A stretch of DNA of 64,000 bases, taken from NCBI RefSeq assembly GCF_029892095.1, contig NZ_JARZAE010000004.1, positions 3,596,001 through 3,660,000 of the forward strand, in the 5' to 3' direction. A model generated the notes under the pieces. The model did not search any database and was not told the origin of the DNA. It saw only the letters and a program-made list of their open reading frames with translations. Position numbers and translations under genes: made by a program. The DNA is from Kitasatospora sp. MAP12-44. Its GTDB lineage: Bacteria > Actinomycetota > Actinomycetes > Streptomycetales > Streptomycetaceae. Positions 34,402 to 42,954 of this stretch are shown here, piece by piece. Each line of letters opens with the position of its first letter. The first letter of the stretch is position 1.

Positions 34402-35744
34402 CGGGCCGCTCCGCCCGCGAGACTACCGCTGGCGGGCTGCGTCTGCGGCCCGAGCGGCGTACCGGACACCGCTTGCACGGCGCCCGGGTCGAGATCGAAG
34501 AGCTCGCGGAGCGCGTCCGCGTAGGAGGCACCGCCCGGTTCGGCGGCCAGCTGCTTGACCCGCACCGTCGGTGCGTGCAGCAGTTTGTCGACCACCCTGC
34601 GGACGGTCTGCGCCATTTCGGCGCGCGAGCGTTCGTCCAGGGTGGGCAGTCGGGAGTCGAGGCGGGCCAGCTCGGCGCCGACCACCTCGGAGGCCATCGC
34701 GCGCAGCGCGACCACGGTGGGCGCGATCCGCGCGGCGCGCTGGGCGGCGCCGAAGGCGGCCACCTCGTCGGCGACGATCCCGGTGACCGCGTCCACGTCC
34801 CCCGCGCCGGGGGTGGCGGCGTGCGCCTGCGAGAGCGACTCCAGGTCGACCAGCAGCGCACCGGGCAGCTCGTGGACCGCGTGGTCCACGTCGCGCGGCA
34901 TCGCCAGGTCGAGGAAGGCCAGCGGCTCGGGCGCGGTACGGACCGCGACGGCCGCCGCGACGTCGGCAGCGGCGATCACCGCGCCGGCCGAGCCGGTGCA
35001 GGAGATCACCAGGTCCACGTCGGCCAGGGCCTGCGGGACCTTGGCGAACTCCACCGTCCGGGCGCCCAGGCTCGCGGCCAGCCGCTCGGCCCGCTCGGGG
35101 GTGCGGTTGGCGATCAGCAGGTCGCTGACCCCGGCCCGGGAGAGCGTGGCGGCGGCCAGCGAGCTCATCGAGCCCGCGCCGACCACCAGGGCCCGCTTGC
35201 CGGCGATCGCGCCGGCGCCTACGGCGATCTGGTCCAGGCCGAAGGTGACCAGCGACTGGCCGGCCTTGTCGATCCCGGTCTCGCTGTGGGCGCGCTTGCC
35301 GACCCGCAGGGCCTGCTGGAAGAGCTCGTTCAGGCCGCGGCCCGCGGTGTGCTCCTCCTGGGCGCGGGCGAGCGCGTCGCGCAGCTGGCCGAGGATCTGG
35401 CCCTCGCCGACCACCATCGAGTCCAGACCGCAGGCCACCGAGAAGAGATGGTGGACGGCGCGGTCCTCGTAATGGACGTAGAGGTGGGCGGTCAGCTCCT
35501 CCAGGTCCACGCCGCTGTGGTGGGCGAGGAGCAGCGAGAGCTCGGCGACGCCGGCGTGGAACTTGTCCACGTCCGCGTAGAGCTCGATCCGGTTGCAGGT
35601 GTTGAGCAGGGCCGCCTCGGAGACGGTGGCCGTGGCGGCCGCGTCGTGCAGCAGGCGGTTGGGGACGTCCCCGGTCAGCGCGGCGCGCTCCAGGACGCCC
35701 ACGGGGGCGGTGCGGTGACTGAGACCCACGACGAGCAAGCTCAT
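34398..35744 (-). CDS. hemA: glutamyl-tRNA reductase
   Basis: 448 aa. The nucleophile is C50 in LLNTCNRIELYAD, followed by the tRNA-binding region and the NADPH domain (RALVVGAGSMSSLAA). First committed step of C5 heme synthesis, producing glutamate-1-semialdehyde for HemL. Start overlaps the rex stop by 4 bp, so it is translationally coupled to rex and under Rex control. Confidence 0.95.
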   Translation of the reverse strand: MSLLVVGLSHRTAPVGVLERAALTGDVPNRLLHDAAATATVSEAALLNTCNRIELYADVDKFHAGVAELSLLLAHHSGVDLEELTAHLYVHYEDRAVHHLFSVACGLDSMVVGEGQILGQLRDALARAQEEHTAGRGLNELFQQALRVGKRAHSETGIDKAGQSLVTFGLDQIAVGAGAIAGKRALVVGAGSMSSLAAATLSRAGVSDLLIANRTPERAERLAASLGARTVEFAKVPQALADVDLVISCTGSAGAVIAAADVAAAVAVRTAPEPLAFLDLAMPRDVDHAVHELPGALLVDLESLSQAHAATPGAGDVDAVTGIVADEVAAFGAAQRAARIAPTVVALRAMASEVVGAELARLDSRLPTLDERSRAEMAQTVRRVVDKLLHAPTVRVKQLAAEPGGASYADALRELFDLDPGAVQAVSGTPLGPQTQPASGSLAGGAAR

Positions 35745-36574
35745 GCCGGCATCACCGCGGGCCGCTCGGCGTCGGTCTCGGTCTTCTCCGCCTTGGCGTC
35801 CTTGGCGTCCTTGGCGGCGCCGGCCGCCCTGCGCAGCTTGGCGGCGGCCGCGCGGACCGGGCCGGGGGCGCGGTCGAGCACCGACTCCTCGCCGGTGCGG
35901 CCCTGGTCGGGCTCCTCGCCGGCCTTGCGCTGCTCGTGGAAGGCCAGGATCTGGAGCTCTATCGAGAGGTCCACCTTGCGCACGTCCACGCCGTCCGGAA
36001 CGGTCAGCACGGTCGGCGCGAAGTTCAGGATGCTGGTGACGCCCGCCTCGACCAGCCGGTCGCAGACCTGCTGCGCGGCGCCCGGCGGGGTGGTGATGAC
36101 CCCGATGGAGACGTGCTGGCTCTCCACGATGGCCTCCAGCTCGTCCATGTGGACCACGGGCAGGCCGGCCGCGCTGCTGCCGACCACGGCCGGGTCGGCG
36201 TCCAGCAGGGCCGCCACCCGGAAACCGCGGGAGGCGAAGCCGCCGTAGTTGGCCAGCGCGTGGCCGAGGTTGCCGATCCCAACGATCACCACGGGCCAGT
36301 CCTGGGTGAGACCCAGCTCACGGGAGATCTGGTACACGAGGTACTCGACGTCGTAGCCCACGCCCCGGGTTCCGTAGGAACCCAGGTAGGAGAAGTCCTT
36401 GCGGAGCTTGGCGGAGTTGACCCCGGCCGCAGCGGCCAGCTCCTCGGAGGAGACGGTCGGCACCGAGCGCTCGGAGAGCGCGGTCAGCGCGCGCAGGTAG
36501 AGCGGGAGTCGGGCGACAGTCGCCTCGGGGATACCGCGGGCGCGCGTCTGACGTCCCACAGGGGTGCGGCGCAT
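35741..36574 (-). CDS. rex: redox-sensing transcriptional repressor Rex
   Basis: 277 aa. N-terminal winged helix (RLPLYLRALTALSERSVPTV, KLRKDFSYLGSYGTRG) and a Rossmann domain with VGIGNLGHAL (GxGxxG, 99-104) that senses the NADH/NAD+ ratio. The C-terminal 40 residues are Lys/Ala/Asp-rich and longer than in other homologues. I chose ATG 36574 with GGAGG five bases before it; GTG 36634 with AGGAG is an alternative 20 residues longer. It represses its own operon through the site at 36682-36697. Confidence 0.94.
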   Translation of the reverse strand: MRRTPVGRQTRARGIPEATVARLPLYLRALTALSERSVPTVSSEELAAAAGVNSAKLRKDFSYLGSYGTRGVGYDVEYLVYQISRELGLTQDWPVVIVGIGNLGHALANYGGFASRGFRVAALLDADPAVVGSSAAGLPVVHMDELEAIVESQHVSIGVITTPPGAAQQVCDRLVEAGVTSILNFAPTVLTVPDGVDVRKVDLSIELQILAFHEQRKAGEEPDQGRTGEESVLDRAPGPVRAAAAKLRRAAGAAKDAKDAKAEKTETDAERPAVMPA

Positions 36575-36681
36575 GGAGCCTCCGTCGGCAGGGCTGGGGG
36601 GCGAGGACTTCGGGGTGGATCGGCCGATTGCCACGGTGCTCCTGTGGGTGAAGCTGGGCTTTGGCTGCCAGGCTATGCGTT

Positions 36682-36697
36682 TGTGAACGTGTGCACA
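36682..36697 (-). promoter_or_regulatory. Rex operator (ROP) upstream of rex-hemACDB
   Basis: TGTGAACGTGTGCACA matches the known Rex consensus TGTGAACG-NN-TTCACA with one mismatch, flanked by T and A on each side. It lies about 108 bp before the rex start. It allows Rex to switch the heme operon with cellular NADH. Confidence 0.8.
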
Positions 36698-36735
36698 AAG
36701 ATGGTGTCCGATTTGTCCCGCCACAGTGACGCGCA

Positions 36736-37395
36736 TCACGCTTCGTACCCCACCCGCCGCAGGACGCGCACCCGGGACCGGCCCAGACGGGGCCAGGCCA
36801 GCACGGACGCCTCGCGCAGCGGCTCGGCCCAGGCCTCGGGCGGCTGTGCGGGCGCGTCCGGGGCCTCGGGCGCCGCCGCGCAGTGCCGCAGGAGGTCGGC
36901 GGCGGCCCGGGCGTCGCCGAGCGCGGTGTGCGGATGGAAGTCGCCGAGACCGGCCGCCGCCACGCAGGCGGCCAGGCCGAAGCCGCCGGCCTGCGGGAGG
37001 TGGTGGCGGGCCAGGCGCATCGTGCAGAGCAGCGGGACGGCCGGCAGCGACACCCCGATCCGGGCGAACTCACGCTCCAGGAAGGCCCGGTCACAGCTGA
37101 CATGGTGGCCCACCAGGACGCGTCCGGCCAGCAGTTCGAGCAGAAACGGCGCGATCTCACGAAAACGCGGGGCGCCGACCACGTCGTCCTGGGTTATCCG
37201 GTGCACATGGGTGGGACCGACCGGGCCGTTCGGGTCGACCAGGGTGGCGAACTCCGTCTCGGCCCGCAGCGCGGTGTCCAGCAGCACCACGCCGATCTCC
37301 ACCACCCGGTGGCGCCACGGACTGTTGCCGCTGGCCTCGATGTCGATCACGGCGAAACCGCCGACCCCGGCAGGCAGGGCGCGCCCGGGAACCAT
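36736..37395 (-). CDS. 3'-5' exonuclease (DEDDh family)
   Basis: 219 aa. Exo I FAVIDIEASGNSP supplies the first Asp/Glu pair, Exo II is VGHHVSCDRAFLE, and Exo III HTALGDARAAADLL gives the His-Asp. Similar to the DNA polymerase III epsilon proofreading exonuclease, though here stand-alone. Excellent ribosome site GAGGAGG. A role in DNA repair or RNA end trimming is not distinguishable. Confidence 0.88.
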   Translation of the reverse strand: MVPGRALPAGVGGFAVIDIEASGNSPWRHRVVEIGVVLLDTALRAETEFATLVDPNGPVGPTHVHRITQDDVVGAPRFREIAPFLLELLAGRVLVGHHVSCDRAFLEREFARIGVSLPAVPLLCTMRLARHHLPQAGGFGLAACVAAAGLGDFHPHTALGDARAAADLLRHCAAAPEAPDAPAQPPEAWAEPLREASVLAWPRLGRSRVRVLRRVGYEA

Positions 37396-37557
37396 GGCTG
37401 CCCTCCTCTGAGTTCGATACCCCGGCCGCGTGGAACGAGGTTGATCGTAGACAGATGAGAGAGCCCCTACTGAGCCGAAATCGAGTCGTTCCGGCAACGA
37501 TTCGACCCGACCCACCCGCCGATCGGCGGGGGTGGCGGGTGCTACTCGGTGCGGGTG

Positions 37558-37845
37558 CTACTTCAGCAGCGCGGTGCGCAGGCGCTTCTCGTCGACGCGC
37601 CAGAAGTCGTGCTGGCGGCCGTCGATCAGGGTCACCGGGATCTGCTCCGCGTACGTGCGGTAGAGCTCCTCGTCCTGGGTGATGTCCCGCTCCTCGAAGC
37701 CCGAGCCGAGGTCGCCGACGACCCGCAGGATCACCTCCCGGGCCTGGTCGCAGAGATGGCAGCCCGGCTTCCCGATCAGCGTGACCGTACGGTCGGCGGG
37801 CTTGGGGCTCTTGTCGCGGCTGTCGCGGCGCAGCAGTGGACTCAT
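37558..37845 (-). CDS. glutaredoxin-like protein
   Basis: 95 aa. Thioredoxin fold with the redox site in IGKPGCHLCDQAREVI (CHLC) and the cis-proline block EQIPVTLIDGR. Typical of the short DUF836-type glutaredoxin-like proteins. Partner unknown. It sits near rex and the heme genes, consistent with redox homeostasis. Confidence 0.85.
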   Translation of the reverse strand: MSPLLRRDSRDKSPKPADRTVTLIGKPGCHLCDQAREVILRVVGDLGSGFEERDITQDEELYRTYAEQIPVTLIDGRQHDFWRVDEKRLRTALLK

Positions 37846-38115
37846 CGCCCCATTGTGCGCCGCGACCGGTACCGCTCGTGTGCCCTACCGCCCACACACG
37901 CTGTTCACCGCAGCTGACTATGCTCGGTGCCGTGACTCCTCCACCCCGCGAACAAGGTGGCTTCTCACTTGGCCCATTCGAGCCTCATGGCGGCCAAGCC
38001 CTGACCGCTGCCCAGAGGGCAGGGCGACAGATTACTACGCCGCTTCGCGGCTCTGCGGGCGATGGACGCGTATCCCTCCTCGCTTGAAGTCGCGGAATCC
38101 CACGCAAGGAGAAAG

Positions 38116-39048
38116 ATGGCCGCGCTGCGAAGGCTCACCCAGGCAAGGCGTTCCTCCTCCGAGCGGACCGCCCTGGCGGGCGAGGCGGCTGCCGACGCCG
38201 CCGAGCGGGCGCTGCGCGACACGCCGGCGCCCGTCGAGGAGACCGGCGAGGCCGAGGACCGGCAGGCGTCAGCGGCCCACCCGCAGGGCGCCGCCTTCTT
38301 CGACTGCGACAACACCATCCTGCAGGGCGCCGCGGTCTTCTATCTCGGCGTGGGCCTGTACCGCCGCAAGTTCTTCTCCCGGCGCGAGATGGCCAAGTTC
38401 GCCTGGCAGCAGGCCTGGTTCCGACTGCACGGCGCCGAGGACCCGGAGCACATCGCCGACGCCCGGCACACCGCACTGTCGCTGGTGGCCGGCAAGCGGA
38501 CCGCCGATCTGGAGGAGATCTGCGAGGAGATCTTCGAGGACATCGTCGCCGCCAAGGTGTGGCCGGGCACCCGGGCGCTGGTGCAGATGCACCTGGACGC
38601 CGGGGAGCGGGTCTGGCTGGTGACCGCCGCGCCGCTGGAGGTGGCCAGGATCATCGCCCGCCGGCTGGGCATGACCGGCGCGCTGGGCACCGTCGCCGAG
38701 GCGGAGGACGGCCGGTACACCGGGCGGCTGGTGGGCGAGATGCTGCACGGCCCGGCCAAGGCGGCCGCGGTCGGCGCGCTCGCCCGGCGCGAGCGGCTGG
38801 AGCTGGCGCACTGCGCCGCGTACAGCGACTCGGCCAACGACATCCCGATGCTGTCGCTGGTCGGGCATCCCTTCGTGGTCAACCCGGACGGCGCGCTGCG
38901 CCGCTACGCGCGGGCCCAGGGCTGGCGGGTGCAGGACTTCCGGACAGGTCGCAAGGCGGCGCGGATCGGTATCCCGGCGGCGGCGCTGCTCGGCGTGGTG
39001 GCCGGTGCCACCGTGGCGGGAGTGGCGCTGCGGCGCCGCCGCCCCTGA
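38116..39048 (+). CDS. HAD-IB family phosphatase
   Basis: 310 aa. N-terminal 60 residues are Ala/Arg/Glu-rich and likely disordered. The HAD motif I is AAFFDCDNTILQG; motif II VWLVTAAPLEVARII; motif III/IV AYSDSANDIPMLSLVG. A hydrophobic Ala/Gly/Val segment near the C-terminus (IPAAALLGVVAGATVAGVAL) suggests membrane attachment, followed by a basic tail. Related to SerB-like phosphatases. ATG chosen has AGGAG five bases upstream. Confidence 0.85.
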   Translation: MAALRRLTQARRSSSERTALAGEAAADAAERALRDTPAPVEETGEAEDRQASAAHPQGAAFFDCDNTILQGAAVFYLGVGLYRRKFFSRREMAKFAWQQAWFRLHGAEDPEHIADARHTALSLVAGKRTADLEEICEEIFEDIVAAKVWPGTRALVQMHLDAGERVWLVTAAPLEVARIIARRLGMTGALGTVAEAEDGRYTGRLVGEMLHGPAKAAAVGALARRERLELAHCAAYSDSANDIPMLSLVGHPFVVNPDGALRRYARAQGWRVQDFRTGRKAARIGIPAAALLGVVAGATVAGVALRRRRP

Positions 39049-39421
39049 CGTGTTGCCAGTGTCCTTGCCGGGCCGCCCGACTGACCGGTTCTGATCGTTC
39101 GAACGCCGCGGAAAGTCTGGGATTGGCGGCCCCCAGGGCAGGGAATTCGCCCGGCCGACCTCGGAATTGGTCACACTCCGCCACCATATGATCGCGTAGG
39201 GCGTGCAGTTCGGAGCTTTGTTCGGTCACTTTCAGCTCATATACCACGCGAAGTGGATCCCATTCGACCACTTCGGCCACAGGGTGTAGCTGTCATTGCA
39301 CAAAGCGTTATTCTCTCCTGGATGCACGCCCAACCCACGTGTCCCCCCGGCGGGGTGACGAGGAGTGTGCACTCCGCGCAGGCGGAGGTGATCCGTCCAC
39401 AGTTCTGCCTCTGGGAGTCCC
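39049..39421. other. bldN upstream region
   Basis: 373 bp with no gene that I can support. It must carry the bldN promoter. In model species it is controlled by BldD and AdpA. I looked for a clear BldD-type palindrome and found only weak matches, and no obvious -35/-10 pair was fixed. Confidence 0.5.
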
Positions 39422-40318
39422 GTGTACCCACCCGTCCGGAACGACGCGCCTGCTCCCGCCCGCCCGTCGCCCGCCACCACCCTTCCAGGGAGCTTCGCGC
39501 CCCCCTTGTCCCCGTCGCCCGCCGTCGCCAAGCCCGCCGTCGCTGTGCCCGCTGTCGCCTCGCGCAATCTTCGCCTGCTCCGCTCCCTGCTCCGCGACCA
39601 GTTCGTCCTGGCCTCCCCCCAACTCGTCCCGGCCGGTGCCTCGTTCGGGCCGGGCACGGCACTGCGCAGCACCGCTGCGGGCGGCGCCGGCACCCGCAGT
39701 CGCAGCACCACCGCGGGCGGCGCCGGCACCCGCGGCCGGACCAGGACGCTGCCGCCGCCCGGCGTCGAGTCCGAAAATCCGATCATGGATCTGGTCGAAC
39801 GGGCCCAGGCCGGCGAGAGCGAGGCGTTCGGGCGGCTGTACGACCACTACTGCGACACGGTCTACCGCTACATCTACTACCGGGTCGGCAGCCGGGCCAC
39901 CGCCGAGGACCTCACCAGCGAGACCTTCCTGCGGGCGCTGCGCCGGATCGGCACCTTCACCTGGCAGGGCCGGGACTTCGGCGCCTGGCTGGTGACCATC
40001 GCCCGCAACCTGGTGGCCGACCACTTCAAGTCCAGCCGCTTCCGGTTGGAGGTCACCACCGGCGAGATGCTGGACTCCAACGAGTGCGAGCGCAGCCCCG
40101 AGGACTCGGTCCTGGAGTCGCTGTCCAACGCGGCCCTGCTGGACGCCGTCCACCGACTCAACCCGCAGCAGCAGGAGTGCGTCACGCTGCGCTTCCTGCA
40201 GGGCCTCTCGGTGGCCGAGACCGCGCGGATCATGGGCAAGAACGAGGGGGCCATCAAGACCCTGCAGTACCGTGCCGTGCGCACGCTGGCCCGTCTGCTG
40301 CCGCCCGACGCGCGATGA
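39422..40318 (+). CDS. bldN: RNA polymerase sigma factor BldN (ECF family)
   Basis: 298 aa from GTG. An N-terminal pro-region of about 120 residues (Ala/Pro/Ser/Thr/Arg-rich, with the repeated AGGAGTR element at 86-104) precedes sigma region 2 (MDLVERAQAGESEAFGRLY, YRVGSRATAEDLTSETF) and region 4 (LDAVHRLNPQQQECVTLRF; SVAETARIMGKNEGAIKTLQ). In model strains the pro-sequence is proteolytically removed and is about 86 residues, so this one is longer. It drives chaplin and rodlin expression during aerial growth. rsbN follows. Confidence 0.94.
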   Translation: MYPPVRNDAPAPARPSPATTLPGSFAPPLSPSPAVAKPAVAVPAVASRNLRLLRSLLRDQFVLASPQLVPAGASFGPGTALRSTAAGGAGTRSRSTTAGGAGTRGRTRTLPPPGVESENPIMDLVERAQAGESEAFGRLYDHYCDTVYRYIYYRVGSRATAEDLTSETFLRALRRIGTFTWQGRDFGAWLVTIARNLVADHFKSSRFRLEVTTGEMLDSNECERSPEDSVLESLSNAALLDAVHRLNPQQQECVTLRFLQGLSVAETARIMGKNEGAIKTLQYRAVRTLARLLPPDAR

Positions 40319-40331
40319 CCGCACCCGTGGC

Positions 40332-40367
40332 GATACCGATACCGATACCGGTACCGGTACCGGTACC
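40332..40367. repeat. hexanucleotide repeat GRTACC
   Basis: Six consecutive 6-bp units just after the bldN stop: three GATACC then three GGTACC. Slippage-prone; may be structural or regulatory between bldN and rsbN. Confidence 0.75.
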
Positions 40368-40442
40368 GGCGTCAGCTCAGCGGTCATCCTCCGGTCCGTT
40401 CTTACACGTCCGGGTGAATGGGCGGTCACATGATCACTCGTG

Positions 40443-40471
40443 CGTAACCGACCCCCCTCGCCACTCGTTGC
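40443..40471 (+). promoter_or_regulatory. BldN-like promoter of rsbN
   Basis: CGTAAC, 17 bases, CGTTGC, about 135 bp upstream of rsbN. Autoregulation of rsbN by BldN is established in model strains. The same boxes occur at the chaplin and rodlin genes in this window. Confidence 0.5.
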
Positions 40472-40604
40472 CCAGCGTGCAAACCACCTCGGGTCGCGCG
40501 GTCAAGCCAAGTCGCGCACTGTCACCCGATGGAGTGGATTTGGCCCGCCGTGGCAACCGTCCGGCAGGCCGGGGAGTCGACAACGACGAAGGGAGGTGTG
40601 GCCC

Positions 40605-41855
40605 GTGACGGCAAACGTGCTGGAGCACCGGCGGGCGAAGGCCTTCGCCGAGGCGCTGGAGGCCCACCGGACAGGACAACCGGCGAGCAATCCGGGGATG
40701 GGCGAACTCCTCAACACGGCCCAGTCCTTGAGCGCGATCACCGCGCCCGGACTGGACGTTGAGGTGCGTGTCACCCAACGCGCGCAACTGATGGCCGCGT
40801 TCGAGCAGGCGATGGCGGGCGGCGGACTGCCGACCGTGCCGGGTCAGCGGCGCCACCGGGCCGAACGGGTCGGCCGGCGGCGGCGCTGGACGAGACGGTT
40901 CGCGATCGGCGGCCTGGTGGCGGGGGTGACCGTCGGCAGCCTCGCCGGAGTGGCCGCCGCGAGCACCAAGGCGCTGCCCGGGGACACCCTGTACGGCATG
41001 AAGCGCGGTCTGGAGGGGCTGCGCCTCGACCTGGCCAACTCGGACTCCGAGCGCGGCGCCCTGCTGCTCGACCAGGCGTCCACCCGGCTCGCCGAGGCCC
41101 GCAGCCTGGTCGGCCAGGACAACGACCCCGCGACGCTGAGCCCGGCCACCGTGGCCGAGCTCGGCGCGGCGCTGGACGACATGCACGCCGAGGCTGCCAA
41201 GGGCCGCGACCTGCTGCGCTCGGTCTACCGGGCCAACGGCTCGCTGGACCCGATGCGCAGACTGGCCGCCTTCAGCGAGGGCCAGGACACCCACTGGAAC
41301 GACCTGCAGGGCCACCTGCCCGCGCAGTTGACCCCGATGGCCGGTCAGATGGACCAGCTCTTCGGCGCCATGGACCAGGACGTCGCACCGCTGCACCTGG
41401 ACCCGGCCGCCGGTCACCCGGGCGCGGTCCAGTCGGCCGACGCGCCGAACGGCTCGTCCTCGTCCGCGGCCGGCGACGGCCAGCAGCCGGGCGCCGGTAC
41501 GGGCTCCGCGGCGGGCTCCGGCGCGTCCGGGGCAGCAGGCGGCAGTCGTCCGTCGGCCGGCGGTGCGGGCCAGAGCACCGGCCAGGGCTCCGGCGGCGCG
41601 GTCGGCGGCCAGGTGAACGGGCTGGTCAACGGCCTGACCGGCAGCCTGACGGGCAGTGGCGGCAACGCCGCCGCGTCGGCCTCCGGCACGCCCCAGGGCG
41701 CGGCGGGTGCCCCGGTCGGCGGCGCCCAGTCGGGGGCGCCGGCCGTCGGCAGCTCGCCGAGCGGCACGCCTCAGGTCGACCCGGGGCTGAACCTGCCGCC
41801 GCTCATCCCGGGCCTGCTCCCCGGCCTCGGCCTGAGCGGTGGGAACGGCAGCTGA
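40605..41855 (+). CDS. rsbN: anti-sigma factor RsbN
   Basis: 416 aa from GTG with GGGAGGTG upstream. Cytoplasmic N-terminus (1-98, KAFAEALEAHRTGQ is the presumed sigma-binding part), one membrane helix (about 99-120) and an extracytoplasmic domain (to about 250) of the DUF5667 type (TKALPGDTLYGMKRGLEG). It ends in an unusually long Gly/Ser/Ala-rich low-complexity tail (about 275-416). It holds BldN inactive at the membrane. Directly follows bldN. Confidence 0.93.
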   Translation: MTANVLEHRRAKAFAEALEAHRTGQPASNPGMGELLNTAQSLSAITAPGLDVEVRVTQRAQLMAAFEQAMAGGGLPTVPGQRRHRAERVGRRRRWTRRFAIGGLVAGVTVGSLAGVAAASTKALPGDTLYGMKRGLEGLRLDLANSDSERGALLLDQASTRLAEARSLVGQDNDPATLSPATVAELGAALDDMHAEAAKGRDLLRSVYRANGSLDPMRRLAAFSEGQDTHWNDLQGHLPAQLTPMAGQMDQLFGAMDQDVAPLHLDPAAGHPGAVQSADAPNGSSSSAAGDGQQPGAGTGSAAGSGASGAAGGSRPSAGGAGQSTGQGSGGAVGGQVNGLVNGLTGSLTGSGGNAAASASGTPQGAAGAPVGGAQSGAPAVGSSPSGTPQVDPGLNLPPLIPGLLPGLGLSGGNGS

Positions 41856-41877
41856 GACCGGTCGGTCTAAGCACGCC

Positions 41878-41921
41878 GCTGCGGCCCGCACGCCCGTCGA
41901 GTCGGGGGTGCGGGCCGCAGC
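41878..41921. terminator. bidirectional terminator between rsbN and the acyltransferase gene
   Basis: Perfect 14-bp stem (GCTGCGGCCCGCAC) with a 16-base loop, 22 bp past the rsbN stop and 3 bp before the convergent stop. Confidence 0.8.
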
Positions 41922-41924
41922 TGT

Positions 41925-42947
41925 TCAGAAGAAGACCGAGCGGCGCTGCACCAACAGCCGGTAGAGCGTGTGCTGGATGGTCTCGCGCACCTCGTCGGTC
42001 AGGTTGAAGACCAGCATCGGATCATCCGCCGCCTCCGGCGGGTGGTTGTCGGTGCGGATCGGCTCGCCGAACTGGATGGTCCACTTCGTCGGCAGCGGGA
42101 TCGCCCCGAGCGGCCCCAGCCACGGGAAGGTCGGCGTGATCGGCACGTACGGCAGGCCGAGCAGCCGGGCCAGCGTCTTGGCGTTGCCGAGCATCGGGTA
42201 CGTCTCCTCGGCCCCCACGATCGAGCAGGGCACGATCGGCACCTGGGCCCGCAGCGCCGAGGCCACGAAACCACCGCGGCCGAACCGCTGCAGCTTGTAG
42301 CGGTCGGAGAACGGCTTGCCGATCCCCTTGAAGCCCTCCGGCCAGACTCCGACCACCTCGCCGCGCTCCAGCAGCGCCTGGGCGTCCTCGTTGCAGGCCA
42401 GCGTGTGGCCGGCCTTGCGGGCCAGCTCGCCGACGCCGGGCAGCACGAAGACCAGGTCCGCGGCCAGCATCCGCAGATGACGGTGGTTCGGGGTGTGGTC
42501 GTGGATCGCCACCTGGGTCATCAGGGCGTCCAGCGGGACCGTCCCCGAGTGGTTGGCCACCACCAGCGCGCCGCCCTCGGCCGGGATGTTCTCGGCCCCG
42601 CGGACCTCGATCCGGAAGTACTTCTCGGCCAGCGGGCGCAGCGCCGAGAGGAAGACCTCCTCGGTCAGCTCGCGGTCGAAGCCGAACTCGTCCACCTCGT
42701 AGTCGCCGGTGATCCGGCGGCGCAGGAAGGCCAGGCCGTTGGCCGCGCGGCCCTCCCAGCCCTTGCCGAGGACCGACTCGGCCACCGGCCCCAGGCGCCC
42801 GGCCAGCGCGTCGCCGACCGCCCCGGCCAGCAGCGAGGCGAAGGCTCCCGCGCCGCCGCTGTCCCCGTCGTTCGGGGTCCAGCTGGGCGCCGTCTCGATC
42901 GGGATGACCTTGGCAGGACCTGTCGCTCGCTCGCTCGCGGCCGTCAT
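41925..42947 (-). CDS. lysophospholipid acyltransferase family protein
   Basis: 340 aa. Acyltransferase motif I NHSGTVPLDAL (HxxxxD), motif III VWPEGFKGIGKPF and further block VPIVPCSIVGAEETYP fit the PlsC-like family that acylates glycerophosphate or other acceptors. An N-terminal 90-residue charged extension precedes it. Start is ATG with an 8-nt gap to the epimerase stop, so the two form an operon. Confidence 0.87.
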   Translation of the reverse strand: MTAASERATGPAKVIPIETAPSWTPNDGDSGGAGAFASLLAGAVGDALAGRLGPVAESVLGKGWEGRAANGLAFLRRRITGDYEVDEFGFDRELTEEVFLSALRPLAEKYFRIEVRGAENIPAEGGALVVANHSGTVPLDALMTQVAIHDHTPNHRHLRMLAADLVFVLPGVGELARKAGHTLACNEDAQALLERGEVVGVWPEGFKGIGKPFSDRYKLQRFGRGGFVASALRAQVPIVPCSIVGAEETYPMLGNAKTLARLLGLPYVPITPTFPWLGPLGAIPLPTKWTIQFGEPIRTDNHPPEAADDPMLVFNLTDEVRETIQHTLYRLLVQRRSVFF

Positions 42948-42954
42948 CCTCGGT

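Noticed and set aside
39049..39421. BldD-type binding site before bldN
   Set aside because: Only weak matches to the BldD consensus were found, so no site is claimed.
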